The notes under the pieces were generated by a model that was given only the letters and a program-made list of their open reading frames with translations, made no database searches and was not told the DNA's origin. This document shows positions 1 through 9,747 of a stretch of 64,000 bases of DNA, in pieces. The translations under genes were made by a program, and so were the position numbers. Within the stretch, counting starts at the first letter, position 1, and each line of letters begins with the position of its first letter. The stretch comes from Chamaecrista fasciculata (lineage: Eukaryota > Streptophyta > Magnoliopsida > Fabales > Fabaceae), in NCBI GenBank assembly GCA_003254925.1, contig QANZ01048418.1, forward strand, positions 1-64,000, given 5' to 3'.

Positions 1-152
1 TTTTAAGATGTGTTTTTAAATATGGATTCTAATTAAAAATTTTATAATTAGATTCATGACCATACTTTAAAGTAGATGATAAAAAAATAAATACTAAAAA
101 TTTTATTGATTTTATGATAAATACCGCGTGCAAGGCACATAATATTCACTAG
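1..152 (+). mobile_element. Helitron 3' end (truncated by window edge)
   Basis: The last bases are CTAG (149-152) followed by T, the canonical Helitron 3' terminus and AT target. A short hairpin-like GCGTGC/GGCAC motif lies about 15 bases before it. The whole 152 bp reappears, reverse-complemented and nearly identical, at 6308-6460, where it ends in the same way. Two copies stopping at the same CTAG base define the element boundary. The hairpin is weaker here than in the second copy because one base has changed. The 5' part lies outside the window. Confidence 0.65.
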
Positions 153-887
153 TATAAAAAAAAGAACAAAAAATTGAAACTGAGTGAACTCCATGAGTTT
201 GCAGTAAACTTGCCTGAATTTATGAATTTAGCACGAGTTTGCACTAAGATCAGTTATTTACGAGTTTGTGACGAGTTTGCTCGAAATTGGGGGATAAACT
301 CGGCAAGTTTACGAGTTAACTCTAGAGTTTGACAACCATAATTGATACTTTTAGTTGGAATGTTGCATACATGTAATCAAACTTTAAAATAGTTACTATT
401 TACTTAAAGATAGAAATTAGAATTTAATTTGGCAATATCAATTTTAACTCAATGGTAGTTAAAAATTAGAAATAATTTTAAATGAATTTTAAATTGTCCA
501 TATTCAATTTAGATTTCTTCCTAGCAAATTTAAATCTTTCACTTAAATAGTTAAATCTACTAGTAAATTTATTTTAATGAAATTATTCATAATTGATTAT
601 TATCCTAATGTAAAAATATAGTCCAACCAAAATTAAATAACAGAAAAATCGATATCTTTACAGCTTGTGATTTATATCTCTAATTGATAAATTAATTAGG
701 ACAAAACAATTTTATATTTTAAAACTTGTTTCATGGATAAATAAAAAGAGGAGGTTCTCTTTAAAACTAAATTGCCACTCTAGCTGAGACAACCTTGCCA
801 TTTATTTTTATTCATGCTCTCTCATATTACAACTTTTTCACCCGGGTTAAATTCATGACATCTCATCTCATTCCCAAATTCTCATCT
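153..887. other. AT-rich intergenic, no feature seen
   Basis: Downstream flank of the sugar transporter gene. It contains loosely repeated ACGAGTTTG-like words at 180-330 but no reading frame, RNA gene or transposon end that I can support. The transporter 3' UTR and polyadenylation signal probably lie in 700-887. Confidence 0.4.
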
Positions 888-2613
888 TCAAAGATTAGTT
901 GACTCGTCATGACTATCGACATCATCTGGAACAAATTTGCTCCAGAACCAATGTGACATCCACACTTTGTTCATTTCTTCAATAGGAACGCTCTTTGTTT
1001 CAGGAAGGAGCAAACCAATAAAAATGGTCATTATAAGGACAAAGCAAGCAAAGAAGAAGAAGAGACCAAACTTGAGGTGACAAAGCATGTTGAGGAAGAT
1101 TTGAGCAATGGCAAAGGTGAACAACATGTTCACAACAACATTAATAGCTTGTCCTGCAGATCGAACTTCAAGAGAACATATTTCACTAGGCACTAACCAA
1201 CCTAATGGTCCCCATGACCAAGCAAATGCCGCGACATATGCACATATTAAGAACAAAAGGAAGTTGGCTTCCCCTTTACTGAATGAACCTTCACCGTTTA
1301 TTCCAAATTTCAAAGCTATCATGACTCCGACTAGAATCTATAAGAAAATTAAAAATATTCTCAATAACTAAAAAATTTAACATATATGAGAAATCCAGTA
1401 TTGAACTTATGAAATAGTTACCTGGCAAATAAACATTTGAACTCCACCTTCAAGGAATAAAATTCTTCTTCCAAACTTGTCTACGGAAAATATAGAGACC
1501 AATGTGGCTAGCACATTAACAATTCCCGTAATAACTGCAGACATCAAAGAAGCATCATCCCCAAAGCCAAGAGTCTTAAAAAGGACGGGGGCATAAAACA
1601 TGATGACATTGATGCCTGTGAGTTGTTGAAAAAATGGAATGAAAGAGCAGAAAGTAAGTTGAGGCCTATATCTTGGTTGTGAAATATTTTTCCATGGGTG
1701 TTCCACTTTTTTAGCTGCTTCACTTGCATCAATGAGATCTTGGAGCTCATCATCAACATTTTGGATGCCACGTATCTTTTTCAACATTTCCTTGGCTTGA
1801 TCATGTTGTCCTCGTTCAATTAAAGAGTTTGGTGTGTCACCTAAGAAAAGTGATCCAAGACACAACAAAAATGCTGGAACTGCTCCTAAACCCAAAGAAA
1901 TTCTCCAACCGTTTTCTAACTTAGCAGTTCCATAGTTAATTAGGTTTGCGATTAAAATACCAATAGTTATCATCATTTGGAAACCCATGTTGAGTGCTCC
2001 TCTGATATTTGTTGGTGCCATTTCAGATAAGTACACTGGAACAGACTATTCAAATAGAATAAAAAGAACAAATTAATTAGTGCATGTCATTTTATGAATG
2101 CTCAAGACATAAGAAAGGATGCACATGGTCAACAATGATTTTAATGTTACTTACTTGATTACAATATCCCACACCAAAACCAAGCAATAGACGACCTATG
2201 ATAAGCATTTCAATGTTTATTGCAAAACCATTCAACAATGCACCCACAAGGAAAAATAATCCACCTAAAAACATTGATGGTTTGCGACCTAGCATTCTTG
2301 TGGTAATAGAAGCAACAAAAGAAGCTACTAATGCCGCAAGATATAGCGAAGAGGTGAACAAGGTAAGAAGTTCATTATCGAATTTACAATATGTGCTTTC
2401 ATGTCCTAATCCATCCTTCATTTGTCTATACACAGATGGAAAGAACTTGACCAGGAATGGCTCCATGGAAGTCACTCCTCCTGTGATCCCAAGATCATAA
2501 CCAAAGAGAAGACCTCCCATGGCTGCAACAAAGCAAGTAACCAACACAAAAGCTGTTACTTTACCCTCATAATGCCTAGTTTGATTTTGATTAGCAAAAG
2601 CTCCTCCTGCCAT
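888..2613 (-). CDS. STP-family monosaccharide/H+ symporter, three exons
   Basis: Exons: 2613-2155, 2045-1422 and 1337-888. Introns of 109 and 84 bp have GTAAGT...TAG and GTAACT...TAG borders and are phase 0. The product is 510 residues, the usual STP length, from the MAGGAF start typical of the family. It imports hexoses with protons across the plasma membrane (family knowledge). Visible motifs: GYDLGITGG at 38-46 with Asp40; [10 protein letters not shown] at 140-149 with Arg141, the presumed proton-relay pair; QQLTGIN with sugar-binding residues in exon 2; DKFGRR; PSEI at 411-414; [11 protein letters not shown] near the C-terminus. Cys76 and Cys447 match the lid disulfide known from STP10. 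A Pro to Ser change at Ser416 follows the PSEI motif. No frameshift or stop is seen, so it looks functional. Which STP paralogue it is cannot be settled from motifs. Confidence 0.92.
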
Positions 2614-2695
2614 CTTTGAAATAAAAGAGTTACTTTAAAATATGTCAACTTCAATCTCTTTGTTGGATGTGTTTGCCCCTTTCAATTATCATGTC

Positions 2696-2703
2696 ATATA
2701 TAG
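2696..2703 (-). promoter_or_regulatory. TATA box candidate of the STP gene
   Basis: On the minus strand the sequence reads CCTATATATGACATG about 83 bases upstream of the ATG. That spacing fits a TATA box with a short 5' UTR. There is no other evidence for the start site. Confidence 0.45.
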
Positions 2704-3228
2704 GATCGCAATTGTTGATAAGAATAACAAATTGAAAGACGTTTTAACAAAATATTATCTAATAAAACAATATTTAGCTTTTTTAAGTATGCCAAGCAAT
2801 CTTAATATCATAATTTAGGAGTTCATTTCAACCAAATTTGGTATTGAAAAAATAACAATATAGATATATTTTGATAAAAGATACAAATTTTACAACCAAT
2901 TAATTTATGGTTTTGAATGGATAACTTTTTTATTATTAATTATTTGAAAAATATTATGATATATGCAAAACTTGTACTATAAAAACTTAGTTTATAATAT
3001 ACATTCTATTTATTGATTTAAATCATAACTTATTTTAAGAATTGACATTACAAATGTAATTGATTTTTTTTTTTAAAATGTAGATTCCTTATAAGTGAAT
3101 GATATTAAATGATTTGGAAATAAAATTGTGTCAAGAAGTTATAAAAAAAATATAAAATCATTTATATATCAAACAATTCTGAAAGATATATACCATGGTA
3201 CCTCAAATATGGATAGTATATATAGTAA
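2704..3228. other. AT-rich upstream region of STP gene
   Basis: Very AT-rich promoter-side DNA. No reading frame or element end is supportable. It ends at the target-site duplication of the fold-back element at 3238. Confidence 0.4.
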
Positions 3229-3754
3229 TTAATTTAAGGGTAAATTCCATTTTGTACCCTGTCCTATTGACTAATGCCACTTTGATACCCTATTCTTTCA
3301 AAAGTGACACTTTAGTACCTTATCCTTTAAACCATTACCAATTTAGTATCCAATTTCATTTTCCCATTAGACTTTGTCGGTGAAAGTCACGTGAGGCGCA
3401 CGAGAAACCCAAAAACCCAAACCAGCCATTCTCCTCTCACAAATCACGATTCACACAGCCAAAATTGCGAGTCACATTGTTATGGGATGATTGAATTTTG
3501 GCCGTGTGACTTACAATTTTGGCCGTGTGAATCGCGATTTGTGAGAGGAGAATGGTTGGTTTGGTGTTTTTGGGTCCCTCATGTGCCTCACGTGACTTTC
3601 ACCGACAAAATCTAATGGGAAAATGAAATTGGGTACCAAAGTGGTAACAGTTTAAAGGATAGGGTACCAAAGTGTCACTTTTGAAAGAACATGATACCAA
3701 AATGGAACCGGTCAATAAGATAGGGTACTAAAGTGAAATTTACCCTTAACTTAA
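3229..3754. mobile_element. Fold-back Mutator-type element with 9-bp TSD
   Basis: The element (3238-3745, 508 bp) is almost wholly an inverted repeat. The left half starts GGGTAAATTCCA and the right half ends GAAATTTACCC. Internal segments such as the CACGTGAGGC/GCCTCACGTG and CTCCTCTCACAAAT pairs also mirror each other. Flanks 3229-3237 (TTAATTTAA) and 3746-3754 (TTAACTTAA) match at 8 of 9 positions, a Mutator-size target duplication. There is no coding capacity, so it is non-autonomous. It sits about 625 bp upstream of the transporter ATG. Its TACCCT/TTTAGTACC words recur in both arms. Confidence 0.8.
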
Positions 3755-3840
3755 ATATGTTATTATAAAAAAAAAGTTTTGACAAAATACTTGTTGGCAT
3801 TATTTCTAATTATAGTAAATTTAAAGAAAAAGAAACAATC

Positions 3841-6230
3841 TAGGGGTGTTCAAAGGTTGGTTTGGATCGATTTGGACCATTTTTTCCAACCGAACTGAAC
3901 AGATTGGATGAGAACCAAAATCATCCAATAAATCCAGTCATTTTGAGCCATCCAAACCAATCCAAACCGACTTCAATCGGTTTGGATTGGATCGGTTAAT
4001 CGGTTCCTGTATTAATTATTAAGATAAAAATCTGAAAACTTCAAAAAAATTCAAAAAAATTCAAAAAGAATTAAAAAAAGAAAAAGAAAAAATACTTTTC
4101 AATTACCAACATAATAAAAGATATACATTCAAATAAATATATGACAATCTCTAATTTTATATCAAAAGCAATATAGAACCTAAAACATAGTCTTAGTACA
4201 AAAAGAAGTATCGTGATACAGTGCCGAAAACCAAAAGAAAAATGTGCAAAATCAGATTCATTAGAGTGCAGAAAACATAAAATAAAGGCAGCAACCAAAC
4301 AACACCAAGAACAACACCAAGACTATCCTATTCCAATTCTTCTAGGGAAGGTTTTCCCAACAAGATCAGCACCAAAGATATGCATATTTTACCTAACTTT
4401 TATAGCATCCAAAGCTTCATATCTCCAAATTCCCAAGTGATTGACTAACTTTGCCAAGTTCTAAGAGATGATAAGCAAAATCAGAAATATAAAGTATTAA
4501 AGTAATTAAATTTTAATCAAATAAAATATAAAATGTAAATTAATACCTTTATCAATTGCTTCAGCCTCCTGTGGTGTCTCCATATCACTTGGTAATGATG
4601 TGCTACGATACCAATTTTGTCCACAAATAAGTGCCTCCACCATTTTAGGACTCAATGAACTTCTATAAACATCTATCATATGCTCTCCAGCGCTAAAGGC
4701 AGACTCAGAAGCCACTGTTGACACTGGAACAGCAAGCACATCTCTAGCTATCCTTACTAAAATAGGGAATTTTGAAGAATTCACTTTCCACCAATTTAAA
4801 ATATCAAAGTTGTCACATATCTTTTCTCTCCATTTGATTTTCCTTATCAATTCGTTCTGCCCACAACCTTGTCATTTTGGTTCTTTTGCCATTTGTTGCT
4901 GTAGATTGATTAGAGTCACCAACACAATTGGTATTTCTATTAACTTTCCCATAAAGTTCATGATATTGGTCAAACATCCTATACAAAGTACTTCTCACTT
5001 TACCTACCAATAATTCACATATTGTTGGATTTTACAATTGTTCACATGAAACTTCCACAATTTGCAACTTATATCTAGGGTCCAATACACATGCAATGAA
5101 AATCAACATATTCATCTTTTCTACATTTCCTCAATACTTGTCATGCTTGTCCTTCATCCTCTCCGCCATTGATCTAAACACTGGATCATCACTATCCAAC
5201 CAATCATTCAATGCACTCAAGATGTCACAAAAATCATGAAAGAACAAGTGTAAAGTTGCATGAGTTATGCAAAAACATTAAGTGTGGCTTCATAAAAAAA
5301 TCTTCAAAAACTCCACAAATTTGGCTGCAACTTCCCAATCTAGAGTACTTGGAGGACCCACTGTCTTTTCATTTTCTCTCGTAAAATGTGATAAGTAATC
5401 CCTAGATGTCTCATCAAGTGTGTCAAATGCTTTTCGAAATTTAAGAGCTGTCACAAGCATCAAGTAAGCAGAATTCCACCTTGTGCAAACATCTAAACAA
5501 ATTGAAGACTTACATTAGATTTTCTCTATCTCAACACACTGCTTAAATGTTAGCATTGGACTAGGTGAACTTCTCACACATCTCACTACATTTCTTATCT
5601 TGAGAACAAATTCATTTACCACACTCAATCCATCCTTCATAATCAAATTCAAAATGTGTGCACAACATCTCATATGCAACATCTCACCATTAAGCACACT
5701 CCCTTTCCAAGCATTAATTCTTCTTTTCAAATATGAAATGGCAGTATAATTTGAAAAAGAATTATCAAATGTTATTAAAAAAAACTTTTTCAATCTTCCA
5801 GTCCATTAATTTCCTTTCAATTACTTTCCCTATTGTTTCCCCTTTATGATCAGTCATCTCACAAAAATTAATAATCCTCTTCTGATAATTCCATTCACTA
5901 TCAATGAAGTGGGCAGTAATGCACATATAATTTAAATTTTGCATTGATTTCCAACAATCGACAGTAAAACTTACAAGGATTGAGAAATGAGTGCGGTCAG
6001 GGTTTTCGAAATGTGGTATGAGTGACTGAGTTAGTGAGTTAGGAGGGTATATGTTTTTTTATTTAATATTTGGTTCGGTCGGTTGTTTAGGTTAAAAAAA
6101 AACCGAACCGAACCGATTGGTTTTTATAAATTCTAATCTAATGAATCCATCCATTATATGATCGGTTTTGGTTAGGTCGGTTTGGATCAGATTGGTTGAG
6201 TTTGGGTCAGATTGAATCTGAACACCCCTA
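3841..6230 (-). mobile_element. hAT transposon, degenerate
   Basis: Ends TAGGGGTGTTCA (3841-3852) and TGAACACCCCTA (6219-6230) form perfect 12-bp terminal inverted repeats of hAT type. Flanks AAACAATC and AAACATCT agree if one base was lost, so the 8-bp target duplication is only approximate. Subterminal regions on both sides are rich in GGTTTGGAT/ACCGAACC words, as expected for transposase-binding repeats. The interior holds a broken transposase gene on the minus strand. Confidence 0.8.
4560..5793 (-). pseudogene. hAT transposase pseudogene (RICESLEEPER/DAYSLEEPER-like)
   Basis: Read right to left, pieces of one transposase appear in order. 5793-5515 has the RNase H-like core stretch with the MRCCAHILNLI motif. 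5350-5260, in a shifted frame, has a DWEVAAKFVEFLKIF-like stretch. 5010-4813 has the VRSTLYRMFDQY segment. 4850-4560 has the C-terminal dimerisation domain with FPILVRIARDVLAVPVSTVA and SAFSAG. Several frameshifts and stops separate the pieces and the N-terminal BED zinc finger is not found. The protein would have cut and joined the element's ends, but this copy cannot make it. Confidence 0.82.
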
Positions 6231-6603
6231 AAACATCTTTCTTGCTCTTTTTTTTCTTCAATTAAAGAAAAAAAACACAAATGGATTATGATATATATAT
6301 ATATATACTAGTGGATATTACGTGCGTTGCACGCAGTATTTATCATAAAATCAATAAAATTTTTAGTATTTATTTTTTTATCATCTACTTTAAAGTATGG
6401 CCATGAATCTAATTATAAAATTTTTAATTAGAATCCATATTTAAAAACACATCTTAAAAAGTATTTTCCACATACTTGAATTTATTTTTAAATTTATAAT
6501 TTAAATCAAACACATGCAAGACACCTAATCCAAATCTTTCACTACTTATTCTTCATATTGCTAATGACTTTCATCTAATTAAAGCTCACAACAATGATAT
6601 GTA

Positions 6604-7283
6604 GGCAAAACACCCTTTTGTGCCCCTAACGTTTGTAGTGATTTTCAGTTATGCCCCTAACGTTTCATTTTGTTCAAGCGTGCCCTCAATGTGAAACTAA
6701 CGTTTCAATTATGCCCCCAATTTTGACTCAATGCCCATGTGGCAATTTTTTTACTTATGTGTCATTTTTTTGGTCTGACGTGGCATAATGACTGGACATT
6801 CATATTTTTTTTCCACCGTGGCATGATGACTGAATTTACATTTTTGAACATAAAAATTGAGTAAACTAACAAATCAGTCCCTGGATTTACATTTTTCATC
6901 ATCTTCATTCATTTTAGTCCCAAATCCTCAAAAAAAAATTGTAAAGTGTCTCAAAACTCTTCCAAACATTCCAATTTAGTCCTTAAAAATATTAAAAACC
7001 ATAAAACCTAAACCCCAAACTCTAAACCCTAAAACCCTAAACCCTAAAACCCTAATCCTAAAATCGTAAAGTGTCCCAAAACTCTTCCAAACATTCCAAT
7101 TTAGTCCTTAAAAGTATTAAAAACCCTAAAACCTAACTCCCAAACTCTAAACCCTAAAACCCTAAAATTCTAAACCCTAAAATACTAAAATTGTAAAGTG
7201 TCCCCAAACTCTTCCAAACATTCTAATTTAGTCCTTAAAAATATTAAAAATCCTAAAATCCTAAAACCTAAACCCTAAAATTG
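6604..7283 (+). mobile_element. Mutator-like element, left end only
   Basis: Starts GGCAAAACACCCTTT and follows the left terminal inverted repeat of the intact element at 45508 nearly base for base for over 300 bp, with small indels such as an extra CCAATTTTGAC context. No matching right end is present downstream, so the copy is truncated. After 6941 its inner part is triplicated (separate entry). Confidence 0.8.
6941..7283. repeat. Three tandem ~126-bp units with CCCTAAA runs
   Basis: GTAAAGTGTC followed by CAAAACTCTTCCAAACATT recurs at 6941, 7066 and 7193 (steps 125 and 127). Each unit ends in a run of CCCTAAA/CCCTAAAA words resembling the plant telomere repeat. The related element at 45508 has only one such unit, so the expansion happened in this copy. 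The telomere-like words are short, degenerate and unevenly spaced. Confidence 0.8.
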
Positions 7284-7740
7284 AAGACATGAAGCTCTCT
7301 TGTTCTCCCAATGATTCATTAGCAAATATGCATCATGAACCCAGAATCAAAAACAAAAAAAAAAACCAAAAAAAACTTAAAATTGATTTGTCCTAAAAAT
7401 CCACAACATATCAGATTAATGAAACGGGAACGAGATTGCGAATTGGGAATGCCAAACCTCCATTGTTCTCGTCAGATTTAGCCCATAACCACAAAGAAAA
7501 ATACAGATCTAACCCAGCAAAAATCAAGAAATAAACCGCAGGGAAAGAGTCAAAGAACCCACCCAAAAATCAAAGTTCAATCACAGTCTACTTTCCTCCC
7601 AAAATCATCTTTGCCTCTCTTAAATTTCAGCTCAATTTTTCGGTTCTTTTTCATTTCAGTCTGAAATTCACTCAGAAATTCCTCTCAAATTTTCCTCTTC
7701 AAAATTCCTCTCGACTCGGCATCTCTCAGATATTTCCTCT
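7284..7740. other. Unassigned transposon interior
   Basis: No homology recognised. Contains pyrimidine-rich stretches (CTCTCAAATTTTCCTCTTC and similar, 7620-7740) and no long frame. It may be the interior of either the Mutator-like element or the Helitron. Confidence 0.3.
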
Positions 7741-8578
7741 TCAATAATATGTTTTCTCAACATATTTCTTAGGAAAATGTTTCGTACAAATTTCATCTCT
7801 CATACAAGGAGCGGAATTGAACCCAGTACCGCATGGTCCATGAAGCATATAGTTTTGAACATCTTCATGAAGTGTGGGATAGGTATTCTTGTCAGGAATT
7901 TCTGTTGAAATTATCGAATCTATGTCTTCTGGGGTGTTATATGTATCTTTAGGATTCAAGAACACCACAATGTGAGCATGGGGTAACCCACGCTTTTGAA
8001 ATTCGACGGTGTAAATTACTGAAAAGATAAAATTGTAACAAAAAAAGAGAAACGTCATCTATTTATAACATACATTCAGTCCTGTATAAAAATTAAAATA
8101 CAGAAAACATTAACATAAAAAAATGAAATATATATTGAATTCACTTACATGCGACAACTCTACCAAAGTAGTTATCTTTCATTAAATCATCAATTAATCT
8201 GTCAAGTTTTATCTTGAAAATTCGACATAACATGTCTGGACGATCTGATGGTTTCAATCCTCTTTCACTTGTAAATTTGACAATCTCTGGCCATTTTGGA
8301 TTGCAAGTGAAAGTAATGAAAAGATTGGGATAACCTTTCCTCTGACATATTGTCATAGCATCTTGAAAATTTTGAATCTTGTATCTAACTCCTCCAGTAA
8401 AAGATGAAGGAAGAATGATACGTTTCCCTTGGGAAGCAGGGTTTATATCACCTCTAACAACAGCGTCAGCAAGTCCCTTGTAAATGTCAACTCTCAACTT
8501 GTCCTGATTAAACCGATACCAAGCTAACCTCTGTGACTCTATCATGGTGAAAGCATCTACAATAAACTGCTGTAGCAA
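7741..8578 (-). pseudogene. Helitron Rep (HUH endonuclease) fragment with intron
   Basis: Exon 8578-8149 encodes a Helitron-like N domain (QQFIVDAFTMIE, GKRIILPSSFTGG, GYPNLFITFTCNP). A GTAAGT...CAG intron (8148-8019, 130 bp) joins it in frame to exon 8018-7741. That exon carries EFQKRGLPHAH, with the paired histidines of the HUH metal site, then NYMLHGPCG and CTKHFPKKY, before an early stop at 7741. Downstream catalytic tyrosines and the helicase are absent. One ambiguous base (8579) lies at the right border, next to a TGCTACAG acceptor-like site, so an upstream exon is missing or unread. Rep starts rolling-circle transposition by nicking the element end (family knowledge). Confidence 0.85.
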
Positions 8579-8720
8579 NAAACATTGGTGTTAAAAAAAA
8601 AAAACCACAACAAAGATGTAGTGCTTATCTTGACAAGTTTGTATGTAGAGACACTTGAATATGAAAATCATCTATTTGAATATGTGGACCAAAAACTTGA
8701 AGCTCTAATATATAATATAG

Positions 8721-8893
8721 AGTAAATTAATAATTTAGTATTTTAAAGATTACTAAATTGACAACTCGATTTTTGAAAGATTAAAATACAACAGTTTAGC
8801 CCTTAAAAAATTACTAAAATATGTATTTCAATCCTTAAAAGATTGAATTGTATATTTGATGATCTTTTAAGGACTAAATTGTTAATTTACACT
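8721..8893. repeat. Small inverted-repeat element (MITE-like)
   Basis: AGTAAATTAATAATTTAGT at the left is mirrored by ACTAAATTGTTAATTTACACT at the right, and inner blocks (CTTAAAAGATTG/GATCTTTTAAGGAC) also pair. 173 bp, no coding capacity. No clean target duplication was found, so family assignment is open. Confidence 0.5.
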
Positions 8894-9747
8894 AAAGTGA
8901 TACTTTGTCAAACAATTTATTATGTTTAACAAATAATTAAATTAAAATAAATAAATTTTTGAAACCCACTAATCGTGGGTCATGATGAGTGATGATATCC
9001 ATTAAAATTTAAATTATAGTGTATAAGATAAACGATTACATTACAAAAATAAATATATAATAAAATCAACCCTCAATCTTCTCATAATCTCACAAAATTT
9101 GCACCCCATATGTAACTGTAAATTCCAATTTCAACTTTCAAAATCTTTTTTGCGAAAAAAAAAAAACTTTCAAAATCTTTTACTTCATCCAATCTTCAAT
9201 TTGAGCGTTTCAAGTTTTCAATCTCCTCTTCAACCTACACTTTTCCATTTCAAGAATAACTTTCCTACTATAATAAAGATTTCAGAATCCTTTGTGAAAG
9301 GAAACAATATCATGAGAAGATTGTATTTGTTAAAAAAGAGAAGCACACGAAATTTCAATAGGCTTTTCTCCGATTAAGAAGATGAAGATCTTTTCTTGTA
9401 CTTCTTCCCCTCTACAATTTTAGACTCCTTCCTTATTGTCAATCAAATCATATCAAATGAAAAGGTTTTTTTGTTGTGATTCAAGGTAACTTTTATCTTT
9501 TGTAATTCATGTCTCACCTTTCAAATTTCTTCATGACAATTGAAATCACTAATCATTCTTTTTTTTTTTTTTGGGTACAGAAGATTCCTAATCATTCTTT
9601 AGTTTGGAGGACAATGGTTATCTGATAACCATGATGAAATTCAATTCAATAATTTTAGTTCGATTATTAATTATTATCATGTATTTTAAGTTTTTGAAGC
9701 GTGCATCAGGATGGGGCTCTGTGATTATTATTAACTGCTATGTGGAA
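8894..9747. other. Unassigned AT-rich region
   Basis: No gene seen. A 19-base word around ACTTTCAAAATCTTTT occurs twice at 9136-9184 on either side of a poly-A tract, and there is a T12 run at 9560. Short open frames here have no recognisable motif and I do not call them. Confidence 0.35.

Larger units (their letters stand above)
6308..8578 (-). mobile_element. Helitron remnant: 3' end plus Rep fragment
   Basis: On the minus strand the element ends in CACTAG|T at 6308. A CGTGC-GTT-GCACG hairpin (6321-6333) sits just before the end. The terminal 150 bp duplicate window positions 1-152. The Rep fragment at 7741-8578 lies on the same strand and in the correct order relative to this 3' end. The helicase domain expected between them is gone, and a Mutator-like end occupies 6604-7283. 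The 5' terminus was not identified. Joining the 3' end and the Rep fragment into one element is an inference from orientation. Confidence 0.6.

Noticed and set aside
1108..1371. Plus-strand frames over the sugar transporter
   Set aside because: Antisense shadows of well-supported minus-strand exons.
7000..7280. Interstitial telomere
   Set aside because: The CCCTAAA words are few, irregular and part of a repeated transposon segment, so a telomere-fusion relic is not needed.
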